From assembly GCA_001464815.1 (NCBI GenBank), contig LNDW01000018.1, forward strand, positions 1 to 64,000: a stretch of 64,000 nt of DNA, written 5' to 3'. The notes below the pieces were generated by a model. The model was not told the DNA's origin and did not search any database. It saw only the letters and a program-made list of their open reading frames with translations. This document shows, one piece after another, positions 8,427 to 17,185 of this stretch. The position numbers and the translations under genes are program-made. Within the stretch, counting starts at the first letter, position 1. Each line of letters opens with the position of its first letter. Source of the DNA: Betaproteobacteria bacterium Ga0077527. GTDB taxonomy: Bacteria > Pseudomonadota > Gammaproteobacteria > Burkholderiales > SG8-41.

Positions 8427-8443
8427 CAGGGGCTCCTCGATCA

Positions 8444-9286
8444 TCAATCGGATTCCGCCGACAGCAACCACGGCAGGGCATCGAGCCCGGAGTGGTTGAT
8501 GGCGTAAGTGGTTTGTTCACGCACCACCGGCTTGGCACGGTAGGCGACACTGACGCCGCACTCCGCCATGAATTTGAGGTCATTGGCGCCGTCGCCGACT
8601 CCGGCGATCTGTGCCTTGTTGATGCCCAGTTCCCCCGCAACCCGCTGCAGCTCCGCACGCTTGGCGTCGGCGTTGACGATGCCGCCGCTGACGCGGCCGG
8701 TGAGTTTGCCGTCGATGATCTCGAGCACATTGGAATGGGTGTAATCAAGATACACACGATCCTTCAGGCGGTCAGTCATGAAGGTGAAGCCGCCGGAGAC
8801 GAGCAGGGTCTTGATGCCCGCGGCACGGACTTTCGCCAGCATCGATTCGGCACCGGGCGAAAATTTCAGCCGCTCGTCGTACACACGCTGCAGTGCCGAT
8901 ACATCGAGGCCGGCGAGCAGCGCCAGGCGCTCGCGCAGGCTCTGGTCGTATTCAATCTCGCCGCGCATCGCGCGTTCGGTGATCGCCGCCACCTGCGGCT
9001 TGATGTTGACCATGTCGGCCAGCTCGTCGATGGTTTCCATGGTGATCAGCGTCGAGTCCATGTCCATCACCAGCAGGCGGAAGTCACCGAGCCTGCGCCC
9101 CTCGGGCACAAAGCCGTGGTCGAGTTTTGCATCGGCGCAGCGTGCGGTGAGTTCCGCTGCCGGACTGGCGTTGCGCAGGCGAAAGGCCTGATCTGAGAGG
9201 CGTTCGATCGCGCTGGCGCCGCTGAGCTTGGCAATATCCTTGAGATCGGGTGTTTCGATCTCATTGCCCTGGATGACGAGATGCAT
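8444..9286 (-). CDS. serB: Phosphoserine phosphatase SerB
   Basis: 280 residues from the ATG giving MHLVIQGNEIETPD. HAD-superfamily phosphatase: motif I DMDSTLI (first Asp is the nucleophile), motif II LVSGGFTF and motif III/IV GVGDGANDL are all present. It performs the last step of serine biosynthesis, hydrolysing phosphoserine in the cytosol. A short N-terminal regulatory region (about 70 residues) precedes the HAD domain, as in other proteobacterial SerB. Upstream in-frame codons lack the conserved start. Confidence 0.96.
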   Translation of the reverse strand: MHLVIQGNEIETPDLKDIAKLSGASAIERLSDQAFRLRNASPAAELTARCADAKLDHGFVPEGRRLGDFRLLVMDMDSTLITMETIDELADMVNIKPQVAAITERAMRGEIEYDQSLRERLALLAGLDVSALQRVYDERLKFSPGAESMLAKVRAAGIKTLLVSGGFTFMTDRLKDRVYLDYTHSNVLEIIDGKLTGRVSGGIVNADAKRAELQRVAGELGINKAQIAGVGDGANDLKFMAECGVSVAYRAKPVVREQTTYAINHSGLDALPWLLSAESD

Positions 9287-9342
9287 GGAAACCGGTGACG
9301 GTGGCTGCAAAAAGAGCCGCGATTATAAGCGGTGAATACGGA

Positions 9343-10140
9343 TCAAGGCGCGGTGATCCAGCGTGCGATCTGTGTGACCACGTCCTTTTCGATGCCGTTA
9401 AAACCGTGCCAGGCTCGCGCCTCGCAGGGGTCGCCGACATTGATGCCGCCCTCGAACACCAGCAACTCCCTGCGGGGTGCCGCGCCGAGTTTGTCCATCA
9501 GCAGCGGCATGTCGGCAAACAGGCAGACGCGGCATTCGTCATTGCGGTGGTGGGCGACCAGCACCGGAATGCGCAGGCGGTCGAGCGCCATTTCCGGCAC
9601 CGCGCGGCTGCGCGGATCGCGCAGGATGGTGGCGGTGAGCACGATGCCGTCGGGCCCGCCCTCTGCCAGCGGCAGTTGTGTCGCGACGTAAGCGGCGGAT
9701 TGTGTGCCGCGGCTGGTACCGACCAGCCACACCGGCACTTTGGCTTCGGCGCGCAGCCAGGCGATCACCGCCTTTATGTCGGTGACATGGTCGGGGCGCT
9801 GGCGTTCGCCGGAGAGGTGGGGGTAGCGTTGCTTGTCGGAAGGTGCATCGACAACCACGGTGGCGAGGCCCTGTTCGGCGAAGAGCTGGCGCGAGCGCAC
9901 CAGGAAATTGCCGCCGCGCTGCAGTCCGCCACCGGCATCAATGCCGAGAAAACCGTCGCCGCCGGTGAGCAGGATCACCGCGGCGCGCGGTTTTTCCGGT
10001 GTGATCGCGATGAGGCGCTGGGTGATGCCGGGGCGGGTCGGCAGGTCGACCACGCGCGGTGTCTGCGCCGTGGCGGGGGCTGCGGCCAGCATGATGCTCA
10101 GCATGGCGGTGATCAGCAGGATCAGCCGGCGCGTTTGCAT
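9343..10140 (-). CDS. Secreted alpha/beta hydrolase
   Basis: 265 residues with an N-terminal signal peptide (MQTRRLILLITAMLSIMLAA). The nucleophile elbow is GTSRG with Ser143; an oxyanion strand LLTGGDGFLG precedes it, and a late His lies in RAWHGFNG. The fold resembles small dienelactone-hydrolase-like enzymes, but the substrate is unknown. The start overlaps the end of the upstream small gene by 19 nt, so the two are likely one operon. Confidence 0.85.
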   Translation of the reverse strand: MQTRRLILLITAMLSIMLAAAPATAQTPRVVDLPTRPGITQRLIAITPEKPRAAVILLTGGDGFLGIDAGGGLQRGGNFLVRSRQLFAEQGLATVVVDAPSDKQRYPHLSGERQRPDHVTDIKAVIAWLRAEAKVPVWLVGTSRGTQSAAYVATQLPLAEGGPDGIVLTATILRDPRSRAVPEMALDRLRIPVLVAHHRNDECRVCLFADMPLLMDKLGAAPRRELLVFEGGINVGDPCEARAWHGFNGIEKDVVTQIARWITAP

Positions 10141-10391
10141 TGGTAGATGGCCTCATAAGCACGTTCGGCAATGGCATCGTCCATCAGGCAGGCGACGGCC
10201 TGGGTGAAAGGTTTGGGCGCGCCCTCGATCAGCAGGTCGGTGAGCCAGGCATGCACCACGCCCTGGCGCCTGCCGTCGGGCATTTCGAGCAGGCGGCGCA
10301 GCGTGCTGTTGATGCGCTCGTCATTGCAGGCGGCGCGCAGCAGGTCGACAAAGCCGTCAACCTCGGCGACCGAGCGGCTGGCTTCACTCAT
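10122..10391 (-). CDS. Conserved-looking small cytosolic protein, function unknown
   Basis: 89 residues (MSEASRSVAEVDGFVDLLRA). No signal peptide or membrane segment; helical, with Cys at the centre and near the C-terminus. It overlaps the start of the hydrolase gene by 19 nt on the same strand, which supports a real coupled gene, and it starts 69 nt from the divergent LysR gene. I do not recognise a family. Divergence from a LysR-type regulator raises the possibility that it is under that regulator's control. Confidence 0.6.
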   Translation of the reverse strand: MSEASRSVAEVDGFVDLLRAACNDERINSTLRRLLEMPDGRRQGVVHAWLTDLLIEGAPKPFTQAVACLMDDAIAERAYEAIYQCKRAG

Positions 10392-10460
10392 GGCCGGGTG
10401 GCTTCGGCGGCTGTTGCTAGAATGGGTGCCGCCCCTGCCTGAACGCCACGGTCATTCGCA

Positions 10461-11393
10461 ATGAACATCCAGCACCACCTCCTGCGCACGTTTATCGCCG
10501 TTGCCGCCGCGCGTACGGTGACCAAGGCCGCGGCGGTATTGCATCTTACACAGCCGGCGGTGAGCGGGCATCTGCGCGTGCTCGAGGACGAATTGCAGCT
10601 GAAACTGTTCGAGCGTGGCGCCGCCGGCATGCGCCTGACCCGGGCTGGCGAACTGCTGCTGCCGCATGCGCAGAGCGTGCTCGCCGCGGCCGACCAGTTC
10701 AAGCTGCTGTCGACCCAGTTGCTGAACCGCCGTGCCGAAAAAGTCCGGCTTGGCACCATCCTCGATCCTGAATTCCTGCGTGTCGGCGCGCTGCTCGCCT
10801 CGGTGGTGGAGAAACATCCACTGCTCGATGTCGAACTGCAGCACGGCATCACCATGCAGTGGGTGGACCAGTTGCTCAAGGGTGAGCTGGATGCCGGATT
10901 CGGTCTGGGTGCCATCGACGATGCCCGCATCGAGTGCCGCTGGCTGACCGAGGTCAATCACGTGGTGGTGTATCCGGCAGGCTGGGCCGCGCGGCTGAAA
11001 AAAATCGACTGGCCTGAACTTGCGCGCATGCCGTGGATACATCCGCCCGAGCATTCGCCGCAGCGCCGCCTGCTGGTCGGCATTTTCGAACGTTATCACC
11101 TGACGCCGACACAATCGGTGCAGGCCGACCAGGAATCGACAATGTCCTCGCTGGTCGCTGCCGGCGTGGGACTGAGCATCATGCGTGAGGATCTCGCGCG
11201 CGCGGCGCAGCAGCGGGGTCAGGTGAAGATCTGGCCGCCGGGTCGTGCCTCGACGCCCCTGCATTTCATTTATGCGGCATCGCGATCAGGTGATCCGATT
11301 GTGGTTTCGATTCGCGATGCCGCTCTGGCGATCTGGGATCCGCTGCGCGAAGCCCGTTCTGCACCAAAAAAGAAAGTCAATAAAAACAAATAG
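10461..11393 (+). CDS. LysR-family transcriptional regulator
   Basis: 310 residues. The N-terminal winged helix-turn-helix covers residues 1-60 (TKAAAVLHLTQPAVSGHLRVLE, written here as its recognisable core TQPAVSGHL). The effector domain follows at about 90-295. It is divergent from the small gene/hydrolase pair and sits 168 bp before a Bug receptor gene, a very common arrangement in which the regulator controls the receptor. The C-terminal tail is Lys/Asn-rich (KKKVNKNK) because it overlaps a reverse copy of the AT-rich motif. Confidence 0.93.
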   Translation: MNIQHHLLRTFIAVAAARTVTKAAAVLHLTQPAVSGHLRVLEDELQLKLFERGAAGMRLTRAGELLLPHAQSVLAAADQFKLLSTQLLNRRAEKVRLGTILDPEFLRVGALLASVVEKHPLLDVELQHGITMQWVDQLLKGELDAGFGLGAIDDARIECRWLTEVNHVVVYPAGWAARLKKIDWPELARMPWIHPPEHSPQRRLLVGIFERYHLTPTQSVQADQESTMSSLVAAGVGLSIMREDLARAAQQRGQVKIWPPGRASTPLHFIYAASRSGDPIVVSIRDAALAIWDPLREARSAPKKKVNKNK

Positions 11394-11398
11394 TTGAA
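11374..11398 (-). repeat. Dispersed AT-rich motif, copy 2 (reverse)
   Basis: Read on the minus strand, the core is TTTGTTTTTATTG followed by ACTTTC. It covers the last codons and stop of the LysR gene, so the repeat supplies the protein's C-terminal VNKNK residues. Confidence 0.55.
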
Positions 11399-11561
11399 CT
11401 AATACTGCCCTCTGATGGTGCCTGCCGGCAGTGATCATTTGCACTGCTTTGGGCAGGCATTGCTGCCTCTTATCCCGTGTATCACGATTCTCGATTGGTG
11501 CGCTGCAACCTGCGCCGATTAGCCTGCTTCACGACATCATTTTTTCGTGAAAGGGGTGGTC

Positions 11562-12518
11562 GTGAAGAGTTTTCGGATGGCGCTTGCCTTGTTGTTCCCG
11601 GTGCTGGTTTCCTGGTCGGCGTCTGCCGGTGCACAGACCTATCCCGATCGTCCGGTGCGGATGATCATTCCCTACGCCACCGGTGGCGGCACCGACATCC
11701 TGATGCGTTACCTGATGCTCAAGGTCGAGGCCAATGAAGGCTGGCGTGTGCTGATCGAGAATCGCGCCGGTGCCACCGGTGTCATCGGGGCGCGCGAGGT
11801 GGCAAAGGCCAAACCCGATGGTTTCACCATGCTCGCCGGACACATCGCGCCGAATGCGATCAATCCGGGTGATTTTGTGCAGCCCAAATTCGCGCCGGAC
11901 TGGCCGCTCGCCGAAGTGGCGCTCGCCGCCGAGGCGCCGTCGCTGCTGCTGGTGCAGAACGATCTGCCCATAACCAACGTCGCCGGCCTGAAAAAATGGC
12001 TGCGTGCCGAGAAGGCGCAGATTTATGGTTCCGACGGTGCCGGTTCGCTGGCGCATCTGCAGATGGAACTGCTGATGAACATGCCGGGCATGACGCATAT
12101 CGCCTACAAGGGCGGCGGTCCGGCGATCCAGGGTTTCATGTCGCGTGAGGTGCCGGTGCTGTTCTCGCCGGCGCCGGTGGCGATCCCGCATATCGCCGGT
12201 GGCAAGTTCCGCGTCATCGCGCAGACCGGTTCATCGCGGCTGGCGACGCTGCCCAACATCCCGACCATGGTCGAATCCGGCGAGAAGGATTTCTCGGCGC
12301 CGCTGTGGTGGGGCGTATTCGCGCCGGTGGGTACATCCGAGGACATCGCGCGCCGCTGGAACACCGCCGTCAACAAGACGCTGGCCGATGTCGCGGTCAA
12401 TAAATGGCTGGGTGAGCAGGGCTATTCGGCGCGGCCGATGGGCATCAAGGAATTCAGCACCTATGTCACGCGTGAGGTCGAGCGCTGGACCAAGGTCTCG
12501 GCCAATATCAAGCAGTAA
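11562..12518 (+). CDS. Bug/TctC-family periplasmic solute receptor
   Basis: 318 residues from GTG 11562, chosen because AAGGGG lies about 7 nt upstream; another GTG at 11547 is in frame but has no such site. Signal peptide MKSFRMALALLFPVLVSWSA, then YPDRPVRMIIPYATGGGTD. It lies downstream of a LysR gene and is followed by a strong terminator, so it is monocistronic or co-transcribed with LysR only. The ligand is unknown. Confidence 0.92.
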   Translation: MKSFRMALALLFPVLVSWSASAGAQTYPDRPVRMIIPYATGGGTDILMRYLMLKVEANEGWRVLIENRAGATGVIGAREVAKAKPDGFTMLAGHIAPNAINPGDFVQPKFAPDWPLAEVALAAEAPSLLLVQNDLPITNVAGLKKWLRAEKAQIYGSDGAGSLAHLQMELLMNMPGMTHIAYKGGGPAIQGFMSREVPVLFSPAPVAIPHIAGGKFRVIAQTGSSRLATLPNIPTMVESGEKDFSAPLWWGVFAPVGTSEDIARRWNTAVNKTLADVAVNKWLGEQGYSARPMGIKEFSTYVTREVERWTKVSANIKQ

Positions 12519-12537
12519 TCACAGCGCATAACAGCAC

Positions 12538-12566
12538 AAGGCCGCGGCGCATACCGCGGCCTTATT
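12538..12566 (+). terminator. Rho-independent-type terminator after the Bug gene
   Basis: Perfect 10-bp stem AAGGCCGCGG / CCGCGGCCTT with a 6-nt loop, followed by a short ATT tract. It sits 20 nt after the Bug stop codon. The U-tract is short, so termination may be partial. Confidence 0.7.
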
Positions 12567-12652
12567 GCCGGTATCGCAAAACACGATTGGTCTGCGCTCC
12601 GGGCGCGCCCTATGCTTGAGGCTGTGCTCAAGCTCCGACGCAAAGGATGGTT

Positions 12653-13645
12653 ATGACCGCCACACAGACCCTCGACCGCAAGATCACCGGGCGCCTCGCC
12701 TGGACCCGCGCCGACCTGCGCCCCGACGAATGGTTTCTCAAGTTTCCCGAAGAATGCGTGAACGAGTTGCGCGCGGCGATTGCGCTGGCGCGCCCGCACC
12801 GCCTGCCGGTGATGTTGTGGACCCCGGAGCAATTCCGGCTCGATGCCTGCCGCCGTTTCATGGCGCAGGTCAAAAGCATTCTGGATGACGGTGTGCGCTT
12901 CGCGCTGGTCGACCGCCTGCCGGTCGAGGAGATGACGGTGGACGAGGCGAAGTTTGCCTACTGGCTGCTGTCTTCGATGATCGCGCGGCCGGTGGCGCAG
13001 AAACACGACGGCTTTGATGCCAATGCCTTCCTGTCCGATGTGCTGGATACCGGGCTGAAACCCACCCCCGGCTCCGGTGTGCGCCCGGACCGCACCAATG
13101 TCGACCTGATCTATCACAACGACAATGCCTTCAACCACACCATGCCGGTGTATGTCGGGCTGCTTTGCCTGCAGCCGGCGAAATCCGGTGGTGTCAGCCG
13201 GGTGATGAGTTTCTACACCGCGCACAACGAGCTGCTCGACAGTCATCCCGAAGCGCTGCCGCGGCTCTACCAGCCGTTCTGGATCGACCGCCAGCGCGAG
13301 CATGACCCTGAAGACGAACGCCTGATCACGGCGCCGATGTTCGGCTACGACGGTTCCAAGCTCAAGGCGCGGCTGTGCCTGCACCAGGTCAAGAACGGCT
13401 ATGCGATGAAGGGTGAATCGATGGATGACCGCACGCAGGAGGCGGTGATGGCGCTCGAGGACATTTTCGAACGCGAGCAACTGACGCTGCACTTCACCAT
13501 GAAGCGCGGCCAACTGCAGTTTTGCAACAACCTCGAAACCGGCCACAGCCGCACCGAGTTCGAAGATTTCGAGGATCCCGCGCAGCGCCGCCACCTGGTG
13601 CGCATCTGGCTGCGTGATCACGGCCTGCGCGCCTATCGGGGCTAG
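12653..13645 (+). CDS. TauD/TfdA-like Fe(II)/2-oxoglutarate dioxygenase
   Basis: 330 residues from ATG 12653 (AAAGGA ribosome site 5 nt upstream; ATG 12647 also in frame). The iron facial triad is visible: H155 and D157 in YHNDN and H298 in GHSRT, with R300 two residues on. This matches the clavaminate synthase/TauD fold. The enzyme uses 2-oxoglutarate and O2 to hydroxylate an unknown small substrate. A second member lies at 40169. Neighbours (Bug receptor before, metal efflux after) do not reveal the substrate. Confidence 0.88.
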   Translation: MTATQTLDRKITGRLAWTRADLRPDEWFLKFPEECVNELRAAIALARPHRLPVMLWTPEQFRLDACRRFMAQVKSILDDGVRFALVDRLPVEEMTVDEAKFAYWLLSSMIARPVAQKHDGFDANAFLSDVLDTGLKPTPGSGVRPDRTNVDLIYHNDNAFNHTMPVYVGLLCLQPAKSGGVSRVMSFYTAHNELLDSHPEALPRLYQPFWIDRQREHDPEDERLITAPMFGYDGSKLKARLCLHQVKNGYAMKGESMDDRTQEAVMALEDIFEREQLTLHFTMKRGQLQFCNNLETGHSRTEFEDFEDPAQRRHLVRIWLRDHGLRAYRG

Positions 13646-13778
13646 CAGCCACGGACGATCACGGGCCGGGTTTTCTGTCGGGATTCTGTCCCGGTTGTGT
13701 TTCGTTTTTTGTTAATGCGCAGTCGGGATGCCGCAGAAAATCCCGATAGGCGGGAACTTTCTGCCGTTAACGGGATAC

Positions 13779-13806
13779 TTGTATCTTGGTTTTTATTTCG
13801 TATAAT
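13779..13806 (+). promoter_or_regulatory. Candidate promoter of the metal-efflux operon
   Basis: TTGTAT at 13779-13784 and a perfect TATAAT at 13801-13806, spacer 16 bp. The -10 ends only 7 nt before the GTG at 13814, so if this promoter is used the transcript would be nearly leaderless or start at a later codon. Confidence 0.5.
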
Positions 13807-13813
13807 CCGCCGC

Positions 13814-14173
13814 GTGCGACAAATCCTCATAATCCTGCTGCTTGCAATCATGCCCACCCAGGCAAGCTGGGCGGCAGTTGCTTCTTATTGTCAGCACGAG
13901 CAGGGTGCAGCCGTTTCTCATCTTGGTCATCATGACCATGGCTGCCGTGACGCGAAAGCTGCCACTGCGGGTGACGAAGGTCAGTCCGCCGGTACACCGT
14001 TCGCCGATGGTGACTGCGAGGTTTGCCATGGCGGCATCGTTGCTGTTGCCCCGGTTTCCCCTGAATTGCTTGCCGTGACTCCTTCAAGCGAAGTGCTGAA
14101 GGGTGCTCCGGCTTTGCCATTGCCGGACTTCGCGTCCCATCCCGACCGCCCCAACTGGCCCGCGCTCGCCTGA
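13814..14173 (+). CDS. CzcI-like small periplasmic protein of the metal-efflux operon
   Basis: 119 residues from GTG 13814; this start gives a proper signal peptide (RQILIILLLAIMPTQASWA), whereas the next ATG (13850) would cut into it. After cleavage the sequence is AAVASYCQHE and then a His-rich patch (HLGHHDHGC) and a CEVCHGG motif. This order matches CzcI-type proteins that precede czcCBA in metal-resistant Burkholderiales. CzcI is a small periplasmic regulator or metal-binding protein of the pump operon; its exact action is poorly known. First gene of the operon. Confidence 0.82.
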   Translation: MRQILIILLLAIMPTQASWAAVASYCQHEQGAAVSHLGHHDHGCRDAKAATAGDEGQSAGTPFADGDCEVCHGGIVAVAPVSPELLAVTPSSEVLKGAPALPLPDFASHPDRPNWPALA

Positions 14174-14211
14174 TCGGCGGGCGGGGACTGTACTTCCCTG
14201 CGCTTGAAATC

Positions 14212-14229
14212 GGGGCATGACCATGCCCC
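14212..14229 (+). repeat. Hairpin between czcI-like and channel genes
   Basis: Perfect 7-bp inverted repeat GGGGCAT / ATGCCCC around GACC in the 119-nt gap between the first two genes of the efflux operon. There is no T-run. It may be a processing or partial-attenuation structure that separates expression of the regulator-like gene from the pump genes. Confidence 0.5.
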
Positions 14230-14292
14230 AGCCGCGCGCGTTTTTCGCGTGTGTCCGCCGATTCCCCTCCTTATCTTGTTGTGGAGAATCGG

Positions 14293-15549
14293 ATGTCATT
14301 CCAAGGGGTTGTATTCAAAAGTTTTTTATCTGGCGTGCTGGCCCTGCTGGCTGGGCTGCCGGCTGCGGCGCAGCCGACGGGTGCGCCAGCGAATCTGGGT
14401 GAGGCCTATGCCGCGGCCTGGGCTCGGTTGCCTGAGGCGCGCTCGCTGGAACTGCGGCGTGATGCGGCTGCGGCGCGGCGGCAAATCGCAAATGCCTGGA
14501 CGGCAGAGGCACCGGCGCTGGAACTGTCTGGCAAGACCGACCAGTTCAGCCGCAATCAGGGCGGCCGTGAATATGTTGCCGGCGTATCGCTGCCGCTGTG
14601 GTTGCCGGGCGAGCGTGACCGCTTTGGCGCGCTTGCTGATGCCGAGGCGCAAGCCATCGACAGCCGCCTGCTGGCTGCGCAACTGCGCATCGCCGCCGCG
14701 ATCCGCGAATCCTGGTGGTCGTGGCAGCGCGCGCGCGGGCTGAACGCGGTAGCAGGGGAGCGGCTGGGCAATGCCCGGCGCATCGCCGTTGATGTCGCGC
14801 GCCGGGTAAAGGCGGGTGATCTTGCCCGTGCCGACCAGCATCAAGCTGAAGGCGCGGTGGCTGCTGCCGAGGCTGCTGTGGCCGAAGCCGAAGGTGCGGT
14901 CGCCGTGGCGGCTGAGCAGTTGCGCGGTCTGATCGGCGTTGCACCTGCAATGCTGGCGGCGGAACGCGCCGAGCGCTTGCCGGCGCTGCCTGTTGACTTC
15001 AATTCGCTCGATCGCACTCATCCTGCTGTTGCCGAGCTGCTTGATCGCGCCGAGGTCGCGCGGCGGTCGGCTGAACTGGCTGCGGCGCAAAAACGTGCGA
15101 ATCCCGAGCTGGTGCTGGCCACCACACGCGACCGCGGCACCTTTGCCGATCCGTATTCCCAGACCATCACCGCCGGTGTGCGCATCCCCCTGTCATCCGA
15201 GGTGCGCCACCGTGCCAAGGTGAGTGCCGCGCGTGCCGAGGCTGCCGAACTCGATGCGCAGTTGCTGATTGAGCGCGAGCGGGTGCTGGCGGGGCTTTCG
15301 GCGGCACGTTTCCGCGTGGTTGCTGCGCAAAAGCAGCTCGACGCCGCCACGACTCGCGCCCGACTGGCCCGGGAAACCCGCGGGTTTTTTGAAAAATCCT
15401 TTCGTCTCGGCGAAAGCGATCTGCCGACCCGCCTGCGTATCGAACTCGAGGCGGTGGAAGCTGAGCGCCAGACGGCGCTGACCCGTATCGATCTGGCTGC
15501 TGCGATTTCCGAACTGCGGCAGGCGCTGGGCCTGCTGCCGGAGCAATGA
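14293..15549 (+). CDS. CzcC-like outer-membrane efflux channel (TolC/OMF family)
   Basis: 418 residues from ATG 14293, which follows GTGGAGAA. A signal peptide (KSFLSGVLALLAGLPAAAQ) is followed by long Ala/Glu/Arg-rich helices in two internally similar halves (around LGEAYAAAWARLPEA and LDRAEVARRSAELAAAQKRA), the usual OMF layout. It would form the trimeric exit duct for the RND pump encoded two genes downstream. Its TGA overlaps the ATG of the next gene (ATGA), so translation is coupled. Confidence 0.92.
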   Translation: MSFQGVVFKSFLSGVLALLAGLPAAAQPTGAPANLGEAYAAAWARLPEARSLELRRDAAAARRQIANAWTAEAPALELSGKTDQFSRNQGGREYVAGVSLPLWLPGERDRFGALADAEAQAIDSRLLAAQLRIAAAIRESWWSWQRARGLNAVAGERLGNARRIAVDVARRVKAGDLARADQHQAEGAVAAAEAAVAEAEGAVAVAAEQLRGLIGVAPAMLAAERAERLPALPVDFNSLDRTHPAVAELLDRAEVARRSAELAAAQKRANPELVLATTRDRGTFADPYSQTITAGVRIPLSSEVRHRAKVSAARAEAAELDAQLLIERERVLAGLSAARFRVVAAQKQLDAATTRARLARETRGFFEKSFRLGESDLPTRLRIELEAVEAERQTALTRIDLAAAISELRQALGLLPEQ

Positions 15550-16139
15550 TCATGGATATGACGATGAAAACGATCAATAAATCAATCAGCAACACAATCA
15601 GCAAAACAGCGGCAGCAACACTGCTGATGCTGTGTTCCGCGTTGTTCAGTGTGGGTGCCATTGCCGGACCTGGGCACGATCACGGTGATGCACCCGCGGA
15701 AGCGACTGGTACTGCAACACCACGCTTCTACGCAGTGTCGGATTTATTTGAACTGGTCGGGCTGGTCGATGGCAAACGGATCACGGTCTACCTTGACCGC
15801 TTTGCCGACAACATCCCCGTGACTGATGCCAGGGTTGATCTCGAGATTGGTGGCATCAAGGTCGCGCTGCAGGCCGGCCCCGCCGGTGTGTTGGAGGGGG
15901 TACTCGAACGCGCCTTTGGCGAAGGTGTTTTTCCAGTTGTTGCGAGCGTAAGTGCGGGCCGGGATACCGATTTGCTTGCGGGTGAACTCGATTTGCACGG
16001 CAAGGCGCCTGACAGCGAAGTCCATGCGCATGGCTGGCAGGAATACGCGCCTGTTGCCGCGGGGACTGCGCTGTTGCTGGTCGTATTGGTGTTGCTGGTG
16101 CGGCGGATGCGGGCACGTTCAAAACAAGCAGTACGCTGA
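15546..16139 (+). CDS. Free-standing accessory domain protein of the metal-efflux operon
   Basis: 197 residues; several ATGs near the start (15546, 15552, 15558, 15564) leave the exact start open. Signal-like segment, then a mature N-terminus with AGPGHDHGDAP, a globular middle (DLFELVGLVDGKRITVYLDR to about residue 150), and one C-terminal membrane helix followed by RRMRARSK. The same GPGHDHGD motif opens the adaptor encoded next. In some HME-RND adaptors a comparable domain is fused at the N-terminus; here it is separate and membrane-anchored. The likely role is periplasmic metal binding for the pump, which is inference. Confidence 0.7.
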   Translation: MIMDMTMKTINKSISNTISKTAAATLLMLCSALFSVGAIAGPGHDHGDAPAEATGTATPRFYAVSDLFELVGLVDGKRITVYLDRFADNIPVTDARVDLEIGGIKVALQAGPAGVLEGVLERAFGEGVFPVVASVSAGRDTDLLAGELDLHGKAPDSEVHAHGWQEYAPVAAGTALLLVVLVLLVRRMRARSKQAVR

Positions 16140-16152
16140 ACAGGTGAATCTG

Positions 16153-17175
16153 ATGAATATTCGTAAACAATTGATTTTATTGACAATTTTTTTATCGACC
16201 ACCACGCTGCCCGTGGCAGCCGGTCCCGGCCATGATCATGGCGACGCGGCGCCAGTGGCCACCGGCAACAGTCCCAAGCGGCAAGCCGACGGCAGTGTGT
16301 TTCTGCCGAAACCGGCGCAGCGCCAGCTTGGTGTACGCACGGTGATGCTGAAAGATGGCGAGTTGCCGAAAGCGCTCGAGCTGAGTGGTCGCGTGGTGAT
16401 GGATCCGAATGCCGGAGGCAAGGTGCAAGCCATTGTTGCCGGCCGAGTCACACCGGGTCCGCGCGGCCTGCCCTTGCCGGGACAAAAAGTGAGCAAGGGC
16501 GAGGTGCTGGCTTATGTGACGCCGGAGGTGGGCGGGCGTACGCGTTCACTTGCGGAAAGCCGTCTGCAGCGGCTGCGCGAGTTGTCCGATACCGTGCCGC
16601 GCAAGATGATCGAGGAGGCGGAGGCCGCGGTGGCCAACGAGCAACTGCGTGCTCCGGTGAGCGGGGTGATCGCGTCAGCCTCTGTCGTGTCGGGGCAGGT
16701 CGTGGATGCGCGGGAGACACTGTTCGAAATCGTCAATCCCGAGCGTATGGTTATTGAAGCCCTGGCTTTCGACATGGCAGTCGCGTCGAACATTGCCTCT
16801 GCGACCCTGGCCGTGGGGGACAAGCGCGTTATGCTGAAACTGGTTGGCGTGGCGCGCAGCCTGCGCGAGCAGGCCCTGCCGCTGACTTTCCGCGGCGAAG
16901 GCGTGGCCATGGCGCAGTTGGCCCTGGGCCAGCCGGTGAAAATTGTCGTGCAGACGCGGGACAAGGTGCGCGGCATCGCGGTGCCGACCGCGGCGCTGAT
17001 GAAAAACCCCGCCAACCAGACCATTGTCTGGGTGAAAACCGGACCGGAGCGTTTTGAGCCCCGGCCGGTGACGCTCGAGCCGCTGGATGGCTCGACGGTG
17101 GCGCTGCTGTCCGGAGTGGATTCCGGGCAGCGTGTCGCTGTCGAAGCGGCGAACCTGATCAACCAGATTCGCTGA
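16153..17175 (+). CDS. CzcB-like periplasmic adaptor (membrane fusion protein)
   Basis: 340 residues from ATG 16153. Signal peptide, then AGPGHDHGDAAP, a barrel-sandwich/lipoyl region with VQAIVAGRVTPGPRG and LRAPVSGVIAS, a very short helical hairpin (about 30 residues, LAESRLQRLRELSD) and beta-barrel domains. The adaptor bridges the RND pump and the outer-membrane channel, and the His-rich start may hand over metal. It begins 13 nt after the accessory gene and ends 10 nt before the pump. The signal-peptide codons contain a copy of the AT-rich motif. Confidence 0.92.
   Translation: MNIRKQLILLTIFLSTTTLPVAAGPGHDHGDAAPVATGNSPKRQADGSVFLPKPAQRQLGVRTVMLKDGELPKALELSGRVVMDPNAGGKVQAIVAGRVTPGPRGLPLPGQKVSKGEVLAYVTPEVGGRTRSLAESRLQRLRELSDTVPRKMIEEAEAAVANEQLRAPVSGVIASASVVSGQVVDARETLFEIVNPERMVIEALAFDMAVASNIASATLAVGDKRVMLKLVGVARSLREQALPLTFRGEGVAMAQLALGQPVKIVVQTRDKVRGIAVPTAALMKNPANQTIVWVKTGPERFEPRPVTLEPLDGSTVALLSGVDSGQRVAVEAANLINQIR
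16163..16197 (+). repeat. Dispersed AT-rich motif, copy 3 (inside adaptor signal peptide)
   Basis: Core ATTGATTTTATTG followed by ACAATTTTTTTAT. It is read as coding sequence for the hydrophobic part of the adaptor's signal peptide (KQLILLTIFLS), so it may be chance codon choice or a repeat recruited as coding sequence. Confidence 0.4.
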
Positions 17176-17185
17176 CGGGGGCCGC

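Noticed and set aside
6978-8507. Long + strand open frame spanning the cytochrome gene and antisense Bug gene
   Set aside because: Overlaps a clear cytochrome c in another frame and a clear Bug receptor on the other strand; no protein features.
16163-16197. Independent regulatory site at the adaptor start
   Set aside because: The AT-rich core here encodes a normal hydrophobic signal peptide, so coding constraint may explain it; listed only as a low-confidence motif copy.
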